Assembly: GCA_900552235.1 (NCBI GenBank)
Contig: URYZ01000024.1
Span: 1 to 13,587, forward strand
Direction: 5' to 3'
DNA: 13,587 bases
From: an uncultured Mycoplasmatota bacterium
GTDB taxonomy: Bacteria > Bacillota_I > Bacilli_A > RF39 > UBA660
Both the position numbers and the translations under genes were made by a program. The first letter of the stretch is position 1. The number at the start of each line of letters is the position of its first letter. A model generated the notes under the pieces. That model did no database searches and was not told where the DNA came from. It saw nothing but the letters and a program-made list of their open reading frames with translations. This document shows positions 7,597 through 13,587 of the stretch, piece by piece.

Positions 7597-7611
7597 TTAT
7601 TGTAGTATAAT
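7583..7611 (+). promoter_or_regulatory. clpB promoter inside/next to CIRCE
   Basis: -35 TTTACA (7583-7588), 17-nt spacer, -10 TATAAT (7606-7611); a second overlapping TATAAT starts at 7611. The -35 overlaps the CIRCE spacer and its right arm. Confidence 0.8.
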
Positions 7612-7636
7612 ATAATTTGAAAGGAAAGTGATATAT

Positions 7637-9733
7637 ATGAATATTTTTAATAATGAAGAAGAAAACGAAAATGTTTTAGAAAAATATGGAAGAAACATTA
7701 CTGAACTTGCTAAGGCAAGAAAAATAGATCCTGTTATAGGAAGAGATGAAGAAGTTAGAAGTATTACGCGTATATTATCAAGAAAAACAAAAAATAACCC
7801 TGTTTTAATTGGAGAACCTGGTGTTGGTAAGACTGCTATTGTTGAAGGTTTAGCTAATAGAATAGTTAAAAATGATGTTCCAGAAAGTTTAAAAAATAAA
7901 ACAATTTGGGAGCTTGATATGGCAAGCTTAGTAGCAGGTGCTAAATATCGTGGTGAATTTGAAGATAGATTAAAAAAAGTATTAAATGAAGTTAAAAAAA
8001 GTGAAGGTAATATAATTATGTTTATTGATGAAATTCATATGATTGTAGGTACTGGAGCAGTTGAAGGAGCAATGGATACAGGTAATATTTTAAAACCAAT
8101 GTTAGCACGTGGTGAAATTCATGTAATCGGAGCAACAACTTTAAATGAATATAGAAACTATATTGAAAAAGATGGAGCTCTTGAAAGAAGATTTCAAAAA
8201 ATAATTGTCCATGAACCAACCGTTGAAGATACAATTACAATTCTTCGTGGATTAAAACAAACTTTTGAAGTTCATCATGGAGTTACAATTGAAGATAAAG
8301 CGTTAGTAAGCGCCGCAACTTTATCAAATAGATATATAACAGATAGATATTTACCAGATAAAGCAATAGATCTTGTTGATGAAGCGTGTGCTACCATTAG
8401 AGTACAAATGGACTCTGTACCAACTTCTTTAGATGAAGTAAGAAGAAATATAATGCGTCTTGAAATAGAAAATGAAGCTATAAAAAAAGAAAAAGATGAA
8501 CTTTCACTTGCTAGAAAAGATGAAATATTAAAAGAATTAAATATTTTAAAAGAACAAGAAAAAGAATTAACTTTATCTTGGGAAAAAGAAAAAGAATTAA
8601 ATGATAAAATAAAAACAAAAAATGAAGAATTACAAAAAGCAATATACGAACTTGAAAAATCTGAGAATAATTATGATTTAGAAACAGCAGCAAGATTAAG
8701 ACATGGTGTAATTCCAAGTTTAGAAAAAGAACTAAAAGAACTTAATAATGCTAATGAAACTAGATTATTAAGTAATGTTGTTAATAGTGAAAGTATAGCA
8801 AGTGTTATTTCTCGTTGGACTTCTATTCCAATAGCAAAACTTGTAAGTAGTGAGAAAGATAAATTATTAAGTCTTGAAGATAATTTAAGAAAACAAGTTA
8901 TGGGACAAGATAATGCCCTTCATTTAGTAAGTAATGCTATTATAAGAAGTAGAAGTGGAATTAAAGATCCAAATAGACCAATTGGTTCATTTATCTTCCT
9001 TGGCCCAACTGGAGTTGGTAAAACTGAAGTTGCTAAGGCATTAGCAGAAGAACTTTTTGATGATGAAAAACATATGATAAGAATTGATATGAGTGAATAT
9101 ATGGAAAAATTTAGCGTATCAAGGTTAATTGGTTCTCCTCCAGGATATGTTGGATATGAAGAAGGTGGAGAATTAACAGAAAAAGTAAGAAGAAATCCTT
9201 ACAGTATAATTCTTTTTGATGAAATAGAAAAAGCACATCCCGAAGTACTTAACTTACTTCTTCAAATCTTAGATGATGGAAGATGTACTGATTCACAAGG
9301 TAGAACAGTAGATTTTAAAAATACAATTATCATAATGACATCAAATGTTGGAAGTGAATATATTTTAGAAGGTAAAGAAGATAAAGTATTAGATGAACTT
9401 CATAACTATTTTAAACCTGAATTTATTAACAGAATTGATGAAGTAATTGTATTTAATAAATTAACTAAAGATGTTTTAAAAGATATTTTAAATAAAATAA
9501 TTAAAGAAGAAGAATTAAGATTAAAAGATTTAAATATTAAAATTAATCTTGATGATAAAGCTATTAACTATTTTGTTGATAATGGTTATGATGAATTTTA
9601 TGGTGCAAGACCTTTAAAAAGACTTGTAGCTAAAACACTTGAAACATTCTTAGCTAAAAAAATTATTAATAATGAAATTAAATATGGTGATGTTATTAAC
9701 ATTACATATGATAATGAAATAAAAATTAAGTAG
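7637..9733 (+). CDS. clpB: ClpB-type protein disaggregase without N-terminal domain
   Basis: Hexameric AAA+ chaperone that threads aggregated proteins, usually together with DnaK. The 698-aa chain starts at ATG 7637 after AAGGAAAG; an in-frame GTG at 7628 overlaps that site. It begins almost directly with the first ATPase module: IDPVIGRDEEV, Walker A GEPGVGKT (59-66), pore loop GAKYRGE, Walker B FIDE, ALERRF arginine finger. A long coiled-coil middle domain (~265-390; start TSLDEVRRNIMRLE, end ETAARLRHG) is the ClpB hallmark and separates it from ClpC. The second module has Walker A GPTGVGKT (456-463), pore loop GYVGYEEGG, Walker B LFDE and the C-terminal GARPLKR. No ClpP-binding IGF-type loop is seen. 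The usual ~150-residue N-domain is absent (typical full length ~860), as in short ClpB forms of mycoplasmas. CIRCE upstream predicts HrcA control. Confidence 0.92.
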   Translation: MNIFNNEEENENVLEKYGRNITELAKARKIDPVIGRDEEVRSITRILSRKTKNNPVLIGEPGVGKTAIVEGLANRIVKNDVPESLKNKTIWELDMASLVAGAKYRGEFEDRLKKVLNEVKKSEGNIIMFIDEIHMIVGTGAVEGAMDTGNILKPMLARGEIHVIGATTLNEYRNYIEKDGALERRFQKIIVHEPTVEDTITILRGLKQTFEVHHGVTIEDKALVSAATLSNRYITDRYLPDKAIDLVDEACATIRVQMDSVPTSLDEVRRNIMRLEIENEAIKKEKDELSLARKDEILKELNILKEQEKELTLSWEKEKELNDKIKTKNEELQKAIYELEKSENNYDLETAARLRHGVIPSLEKELKELNNANETRLLSNVVNSESIASVISRWTSIPIAKLVSSEKDKLLSLEDNLRKQVMGQDNALHLVSNAIIRSRSGIKDPNRPIGSFIFLGPTGVGKTEVAKALAEELFDDEKHMIRIDMSEYMEKFSVSRLIGSPPGYVGYEEGGELTEKVRRNPYSIILFDEIEKAHPEVLNLLLQILDDGRCTDSQGRTVDFKNTIIIMTSNVGSEYILEGKEDKVLDELHNYFKPEFINRIDEVIVFNKLTKDVLKDILNKIIKEEELRLKDLNIKINLDDKAINYFVDNGYDEFYGARPLKRLVAKTLETFLAKKIINNEIKYGDVINITYDNEIKIK

Positions 9734-9753
9734 ACAAATTTTGTCTACTTTTT
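9728..9753 (+). terminator. clpB terminator overlapping the next promoter
   Basis: Arms AAGTAGACAA (9728-9737) and TTGTCTACTT (9741-9750), 3-nt loop, then a T run. The clpB stop TAG is in the left arm, as is the -35 of the nudix promoter. Confidence 0.85.
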
Positions 9754-9760
9754 GTATAAT
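9731..9760 (+). promoter_or_regulatory. promoter of the nudix - alkD-like operon
   Basis: -35 TAGACA (9731-9736), 18-nt spacer, -10 TATAAT (9755-9760). The same TAGACA hexamer serves the SDR operon. The -35 lies in the left arm of the clpB terminator. Confidence 0.6.
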
Positions 9761-9780
9761 TTAATAAGGGAGGTATTAAT

Positions 9781-10224
9781 ATGATAGAAAACAAACATTT
9801 AGGAACTTATGGAATAGTCATTAAAGATGAAAAAATATTACTTATAAAAAAATGTCGAGGGCCTTATCTTGGTAAACTTGATTTACCAGGTGGAACAGTA
9901 GAATTTTGTGAAAGAGTAGAAGATACTTTAAAAAGAGAATTTAAAGAAGAAACAGGCTTAGAAATAACAAACTATAAACTATTTGATGTTGATTCTGTTA
10001 CTGTGGATTGGCAAGATGATGATAAATTAATAAGAACACATCATATTGGAGTATTTTACAAAGTATTAGATTATAATAATGAAATTAAAAAAGAAATAAA
10101 AGCAGATGAAATAAATGATGATTCCCTCGGAGCAGAGTTTTTTGATATAAATAGTTTATCTAAAAATAATTTATCTTTAATAGCAATATTAGAATTAGAA
10201 AAATTAGGATATAAATTAAAATGA
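9781..10224 (+). CDS. Nudix hydrolase
   Basis: Small (147 aa) hydrolase of nucleoside diphosphates linked to another moiety. The Nudix box is complete at residues 38-60: Gly38, five residues, Glu44, seven residues, REFKEETGL, matching GX5EX7REUXEEXGU with all metal-binding glutamates. The N-terminal strand (GTYGIVIKDEKILLIKK) and GPYLGKLDLPGG are typical of the MutT/ADP-ribose pyrophosphatase range, but the box alone does not give the substrate. A very strong AAGGGAGG site lies 7 nt before ATG 9781. The stop overlaps the next start as ATGA, so it is the first gene of a two-gene operon with an AlkD-like glycosylase; sanitising damaged nucleotides or processing repair products would fit, as inference. 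Confidence 0.88.
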   Translation: MIENKHLGTYGIVIKDEKILLIKKCRGPYLGKLDLPGGTVEFCERVEDTLKREFKEETGLEITNYKLFDVDSVTVDWQDDDKLIRTHHIGVFYKVLDYNNEIKKEIKADEINDDSLGAEFFDINSLSKNNLSLIAILELEKLGYKLK

Positions 10225-10898
10225 ATATTCAAGAAGAATTATTTAAATTACAAGATTTAAATTATAAAAACTTTACATCAAAACTAATACCTAATATTAA
10301 TAAAGATGTTATAATCGGAGTAAAAATACCATTAATAAGAACTTTAGCTAAAAAAATAAACTTTGAAGATACAATTAAATTTATAAATGATTTACCACAT
10401 AAATATCATGAAGAAAATATCCTCCATACTTGTTTAATGAATATTTATATAAAAGATTTAGATACATATTTAGAATATTTAGATAAGTTTTTACCATATA
10501 TAGATAATTGGGAAGTATGTGACACTTTAAATCCTAAAATATTTAAAAAAGATTATAATAAAGTTCATAAATATTTGCTTAATATATTAAAAGACAAAAG
10601 AACTTATTATAAAAGATTTGCTATTGTTAGCTTATTACAATTTTATTTAGGAAATAACTTATATAAAAAAGATTTAATAACTTTAAGTAAGATAAAAAGT
10701 AATGATTACTATGTTAATATGGCTATTAGTTGGTATTATAGTGTTGCTTTAATAAAAAACTATGAAGAAGCTATACCTTTATTTGAAAATAAAATATTAG
10801 ATAAATGGGTACATAATAAATCAATTCAAAAAGCTATTGAAAGTTATAGAATTAGTGATGAAATAAAATCTTATTTAAGAAGTCTTAAAATTAAATAA
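10221..10898 (+). CDS. AlkD-like DNA alkylation repair protein (HEAT-like repeats)
   Basis: A 225-aa all-helical protein of the DNA alkylation repair family (PF08713), DNA glycosylases that release bulky or positively charged N3- and N7-alkyl purines without base flipping. Visible family motifs: GVKIPLIRTLAKKI (residues 33-46), HEEN near 63, IDNWEVCDTL (94-103), YYKRFAIVSLLQFYL (129-143), YYVNMAISWYYSV (163-175) and NKSIQKAIESYRI near the end. The spacing Trp97-x3-Asp101 matches the Trp109/Asp113 pair of B. cereus AlkD, and Trp171 probably corresponds to Trp187, so the lesion-binding and catalytic positions look intact. Some members act on other lesions or have lost activity, so I leave out a symbol. 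The start codon overlaps the nudix stop (ATGA); a weak purine-rich stretch lies upstream, so translation is probably coupled. Confidence 0.85.
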   Translation: MNIQEELFKLQDLNYKNFTSKLIPNINKDVIIGVKIPLIRTLAKKINFEDTIKFINDLPHKYHEENILHTCLMNIYIKDLDTYLEYLDKFLPYIDNWEVCDTLNPKIFKKDYNKVHKYLLNILKDKRTYYKRFAIVSLLQFYLGNNLYKKDLITLSKIKSNDYYVNMAISWYYSVALIKNYEEAIPLFENKILDKWVHNKSIQKAIESYRISDEIKSYLRSLKIK

Positions 10899-10920
10899 AA
10901 GTTACATTTTTAATTAAATT

Positions 10921-10948
10921 GAATAGGTAGAAAGACCTGTTCTTTTTT
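10921..10948 (+). terminator. terminator of the nudix - alkD-like operon
   Basis: GAATAGGT (10921-10928), 6-nt loop AGAAAG, ACCTGTTC (10935-10942): eight pairs, one G-U in RNA, followed directly by six T. It lies 22 nt after the alkD-like stop. It might instead be the first hairpin of the RNA element that follows. Confidence 0.8.
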
Positions 10949-11097
10949 GTACTGTCTACTTTAAGCTTACCACTGCATAATGCAGGAGTGTTTAGTTTCG
11001 GTAACTACTATGGCAGTTCTTTTTCTAGCAGCTCTTCGCGTCTTGTAATTTCCAATGAATAACCTACAGGGGTATTCGTTGGAAAAAAATAAAATAG
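10949..11097 (+). ncRNA. putative structured RNA, unidentified, ahead of its own terminator
   Basis: No reading frame explains this stretch between the operon terminator and the hairpin at 11098. Its G+C is clearly above the surrounding DNA. Hairpins seen: TTACC (10967-10971) with GGTAA (11000-11004); inside it CTGCA/TGCAG (10973-10977, 10981-10985); and a 13-bp stem 11049-11061 with 11073-11085 (one G-U), loop ACCTACAGGGG. The long stem is followed by A, not T, so it is not a terminator. Two GCAGNTCTT copies (11013, 11028) lie in the middle. The xfp promoter lies downstream of the element's terminator, so this is more likely an independent RNA or an attenuated transcript than an xfp leader. 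I looked for tRNA, SRP RNA, tmRNA, T-box and common riboswitch cores and found none; a divergent 6S RNA is possible but unproven. I found no strong promoter of its own; strand is taken from the terminator. Confidence 0.5.
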
Positions 11098-11149
11098 AAG
11101 AAGGATTATGAAAATAAGATTTAATTATTTACATAATCTTCTTTTTTTT
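11098..11149 (+). terminator. terminator between the putative RNA and xfp
   Basis: Outer stem 11098-11110 with 11132-11143 (one bulged G), an A-A mismatch, inner stem 11112-11117 with 11125-11130, 7-nt loop, then eight T (11142-11149). A strong intrinsic terminator whose 3' arm carries part of the xfp promoter -35. Confidence 0.85.
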
Positions 11150-11156
11150 ATATAAT
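11128..11156 (+). promoter_or_regulatory. xfp promoter
   Basis: -35 TTTACA (11128-11133), 17-nt spacer, -10 TATAAT (11151-11156). The spacer contains the T run of the preceding terminator. Transcription should start near 11163, about 22 nt before the start codon; AGGGGAA at 11172-11178 is the ribosome site. Confidence 0.8.
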
Positions 11157-11184
11157 AGTCTTATAAAGAATAGGGGAATGATTT

Positions 11185-13524
11185 ATGAAAACATTAACAA
11201 AAGATGAACTTATAAAAATAAATAAATATTTTAATGCATGTAATTATTTAAGTGTGGCACAACTTTATTTACTTGATAATGTTTTACTTAAAAGACCACT
11301 TAGTATTAATGATATAAAACCTAAAGTAGTAGGTCATTTTGGAACAGTACCAGGACAAAATTTTATATATGTTCATTTAAATAGGATAATAAAAAAATAT
11401 AAATTAAATATGATATATATTTCAGGACCAGGGCATGGGGGTAATGCTTTAACTTCAAATACTTATCTTGAAGGTAGTTATTCTAAAATATACCCTGAAA
11501 TAACTGAAGATTATGAAGGATTAAAGAAATTTTGTAAACAATTTTCTTTTCCTGGGGGAGTATCAAGTCATGTATCTCCTGAAACACCTGGGTCAATTCA
11601 TGAAGGTGGAGAACTCGGTTATAGTTTAAGTCATGCTTTTGGAGCAGTGCTTGATAATCCAACTTTAATTGCAGCTTGTGTCGTGGGTGATGGGGAAGCT
11701 GAAACAGGACCACTTGCTTGTTCTTGGAATGCAATTAAGCTTATAAATCCTAAAAAAGATGGTATTGTTTTGCCAATAGTTCATTTAAATTCTTATAAAA
11801 TAGCTAATCCTACGATTATGGGAAGAATGACTAATGATGAGATTACTTCTTATTTTAAAGGACTTGGTTATAAAACATATTTTGTATGTGGCAAAAAACC
11901 ATTACTTATGCATGAAGAAATGGCTAAAACTTTAGAGTTGGTTTTAAAAGATATAAGAAAAATAAAAAATGGTAACAGTAGTTTATATCCTGTTGTTATT
12001 TTAAAAACACCAAAAGGATGGACTGGTCCTAAAAAGGTTAATGATTTACCTGTAGAAAATAGTTTTAGATCACATCAAGTACCATTAATTGTGGATAAAG
12101 ATCATTTAGAAAATATAAAAGAACTTGAAAAATGGTTAAAAAGTTATCATCCTGAAGAATTATTTAATGAAGATGGAAGTATAAAAGAAGATTTAAAAAG
12201 TTTAAGACCAGATGAAAAACATTTAATGGGACTTAATCCTAATACTAATGGGGGATTATTATTAAAAGAATTAAAAGTTCCAAGTTATAAAAAATATGCT
12301 TTAAAGATTAAAACGCCAGGAGAAGTATATGCAAGTGATATGCTTGAACTTGGTAAGTTTATAAAAGATATCGTAAAGTTAAATCCTGATAACTTTAGAA
12401 TATTTGGTCCTGATGAAGCATTATCTAATAGATTAAATCATGTGTTTGAAGTAACTAACAGAAGTTTTGATGGAAGAATACTTAAAACAGATGAATATTT
12501 AAGTCCAGATGGAAGAATAATTGATTCAATTTTATCAGAGCATTTATGTGAAGGACTTCTTGAAGGATATATTTTAACAGGAAGACATGGATTTATTCAT
12601 AGCTACGAAGCTTTCATAAGAATAATTGATTCAATGGCTAGTCAACATGCTAAATGGTTAAAAGTAAGTAATAGTCTTTCTTGGAGAAAAGAAATATCTA
12701 GTTTAAATTATATTTTAACAAGTCATGTATGGCAACAAGATCATAATGGTTATACTCATCAAGATCCAGGATTTTTAAATCATTTAGCTACAAAGAAAGC
12801 TGATACAGTTAGAATGTATTTACCAATTGATACAAATACTTTGTTATCTTGTTTTAATCACTGTATAAAATCAAAAAATTATATAAATGTAATTATTGCA
12901 TCAAAACATTTAAGACCACAATATTTAAGTTATGAAGAAGCAAATCTTTTATGTGAAAAAGGAATAAAAGAATTAGATTTTATTTCATGTAAAACAAAAG
13001 ATCCTGATATAGTTATGGCTTGTTGTGGTGACACCCCAACACTAGAAGTAATATGTGCTACTAAAATAATGAGAAAATATTTAAAAAATATAAAAATAAG
13101 GGTAGTAAATGTTATTGATTTAATGAAATTACAAACTTCTAAAATGCATCCTCATGGTTTAACAAATAAAGAATATGATTCAATATTTACAAAAAATAAG
13201 CCAATTATTTTTGCTTTCCATGGTTATCCTAATTTAATACATGAATTAACTTATAAAAGAACAAATAAAAATCTTCATGTAAAAGGTTATATTGAAGAAG
13301 GTACAATAACAACTCCATTTGATATGAGAGTGCAGAACGAGATTGACCGTTATCATCTTGTACAGGCTGTTATCAATGCACTTCCACAGCTTGGCAACAA
13401 GGGTTCATATCTTCTCCAGAAGATGCGAGATACTTTAGTTGCACATAAGCAGTATATAAGCGAGTATGGTATGGACTTACCAGAAGTACAGGAGTGGAAG
13501 TGGCATACACCAGAAAGCAGATAA
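11185..13524 (+). CDS. xfp: xylulose-5-phosphate/fructose-6-phosphate phosphoketolase
   Basis: TPP-dependent enzyme that splits xylulose-5-phosphate (and often fructose-6-phosphate) with phosphate into acetyl phosphate plus glyceraldehyde-3-phosphate (or erythrose-4-phosphate), a route to ATP by acetate kinase. The 779 aa cover the full family: GHFGTVPGQNF (50-60), GPGHGGNA (81-88), SSHVSPETPGSIHEGGELGY (127-146), the TPP/metal motif GDGEAETG (168-175), FRSHQVPL near 294, ETDEYL-like KTDEYLSPDGR in the second domain, QQDHNGYTHQDPGF near 520 and TTPFDMR at 709-715. Catalytic histidines and acidic residues typical of the family are visible. ATG 11185 follows AGGGGAA. The reading frame is intact to the end, but from about codon 713 base composition and codon use change sharply (see the entry at 13321). 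It is transcribed alone from its own promoter. Confidence 0.95.
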   Translation: MKTLTKDELIKINKYFNACNYLSVAQLYLLDNVLLKRPLSINDIKPKVVGHFGTVPGQNFIYVHLNRIIKKYKLNMIYISGPGHGGNALTSNTYLEGSYSKIYPEITEDYEGLKKFCKQFSFPGGVSSHVSPETPGSIHEGGELGYSLSHAFGAVLDNPTLIAACVVGDGEAETGPLACSWNAIKLINPKKDGIVLPIVHLNSYKIANPTIMGRMTNDEITSYFKGLGYKTYFVCGKKPLLMHEEMAKTLELVLKDIRKIKNGNSSLYPVVILKTPKGWTGPKKVNDLPVENSFRSHQVPLIVDKDHLENIKELEKWLKSYHPEELFNEDGSIKEDLKSLRPDEKHLMGLNPNTNGGLLLKELKVPSYKKYALKIKTPGEVYASDMLELGKFIKDIVKLNPDNFRIFGPDEALSNRLNHVFEVTNRSFDGRILKTDEYLSPDGRIIDSILSEHLCEGLLEGYILTGRHGFIHSYEAFIRIIDSMASQHAKWLKVSNSLSWRKEISSLNYILTSHVWQQDHNGYTHQDPGFLNHLATKKADTVRMYLPIDTNTLLSCFNHCIKSKNYINVIIASKHLRPQYLSYEEANLLCEKGIKELDFISCKTKDPDIVMACCGDTPTLEVICATKIMRKYLKNIKIRVVNVIDLMKLQTSKMHPHGLTNKEYDSIFTKNKPIIFAFHGYPNLIHELTYKRTNKNLHVKGYIEEGTITTPFDMRVQNEIDRYHLVQAVINALPQLGNKGSYLLQKMRDTLVAHKQYISEYGMDLPEVQEWKWHTPESR
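13321..13524 (+). other. compositionally foreign 3' end of xfp (recombinant or chimeric segment)
   Basis: These 204 bases are about 43% G+C (87/204 by my count), against 24% (29/120) in the 120 bases before. All six Gln codons here are CAG, whereas the ten Gln codons I found earlier in the gene are all CAA; all four Lys codons are AAG, while AAA dominates before. The change falls at a stretch coding the conserved TTPFDM motif, where two homologous genes would be similar enough to recombine or to be mis-joined. The protein remains a normal phosphoketolase C-terminus (HKQYISEYG, PEVQEWKW). I cannot tell whether the AT-rich 63 bases after the stop belong to the host or to the donor. Confidence 0.8.
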
Positions 13525-13587
13525 AATGTATAATTGATATGTAAAGAGTTTGGTTTTATTAAAAATATTAAATAATTGTGCAAATTT

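Noticed and set aside
8022..8717. Two open frames on the - strand within clpB (8022-8234 and 8511-8717)
   Set aside because: Both lie opposite well-conserved ClpB motifs and have His/Leu/Phe-rich, motif-free products typical of antisense frames in AT-rich genes.
10949..11160. Riboswitch or T-box leader controlling xfp
   Set aside because: No T-box AGGGTGGNACCGCG core or familiar riboswitch core is visible, and a good xfp promoter lies downstream of the terminator, so xfp does not need this RNA as its leader.
11483..11734. Open frame on the - strand within xfp
   Set aside because: It is opposite the conserved phosphoketolase motifs and has no ribosome site or recognisable domain.
13353..13583. 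Open frame on the - strand at the right edge
   Set aside because: It is opposite the xfp 3' end. The compositional break explains why it is open; the product shows no family features.
1..13587. Mobile element, prophage, CRISPR array or defence island
   Set aside because: I looked for transposase-like proteins, terminal inverted repeats, regularly spaced repeats and phage genes and found none. The only sign of transfer is the xfp 3' end.
1..13587. Mycoplasma-type code (TGA as Trp)
   Set aside because: Tryptophans are coded by TGG throughout, no family-conserved protein contains an in-frame TGA, and TGA ends the nudix gene at a normal C-terminus.

Overview
The window is about 13.6 kb of very AT-rich DNA, roughly a quarter G+C in the coding regions. 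Glu, Gln and Lys codons end almost only in A. Shine-Dalgarno sites are strong, and several promoters have an extended -10 box (TGnTATAAT). TGA is used as a stop (nudix gene, 10222-10224) and no gene has an internal TGA, so the standard bacterial code applies. This composition, with an AddA end, a family II CBS pyrophosphatase, a CIRCE-controlled ClpB without an N-domain and a phosphoketolase, fits a low-GC Firmicute/Bacilli or Mollicutes-related gut lineage. That placement is inference. The gene order looks like ordinary chromosome; I see no insertion sequence, prophage, CRISPR array, tRNA or rRNA.

Left part (1-2600, + strand): the 3' end of addA with a terminator across its stop codon; a spore photoproduct lyase-like radical SAM protein in which serine replaces the usual H-donor cysteine; and a membrane protein of the UPF0104/flippase-like family. 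One hairpin at 2569-2598 holds the stop codons of two convergent genes.

Middle part (2591-5440, - strand): a CBS/DRTGG-containing manganese-type pyrophosphatase and a lipoprotein with Ig-like domains and a GH25 lysozyme domain. A divergent promoter region (5441-5544) then starts a + strand pair: an SDR oxidoreductase overlapping, by 8 nt, a PLP enzyme of the methionine gamma-lyase/aluminum-resistance family.

Right part (7511-13587, + strand): clpB behind a CIRCE operator whose spacer contains the -35 box; a two-gene operon of a Nudix hydrolase and an AlkD-like DNA glycosylase; a 150-nt stretch of raised G+C between two terminators that looks like an unidentified structured RNA; and a phosphoketolase gene (xfp). 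The last ~200 bp of xfp switch abruptly from about 24% to about 43% G+C, with opposite Gln and Lys codon choice. Either this gene end was replaced by recombination or the assembly is chimeric there.

Most genes are housekeeping or stress functions with their own short transcription units: repair (addA, spl-like, alkD-like, nudix), protein disaggregation (clpB), pyrophosphate and acetyl-phosphate metabolism (CBS-PPase, xfp) and cell-wall turnover (GH25). The points most worth a second look are the xfp mosaic end, the putative RNA at 10949-11097 and the Cys-to-Ser change in the SPL-like protein.
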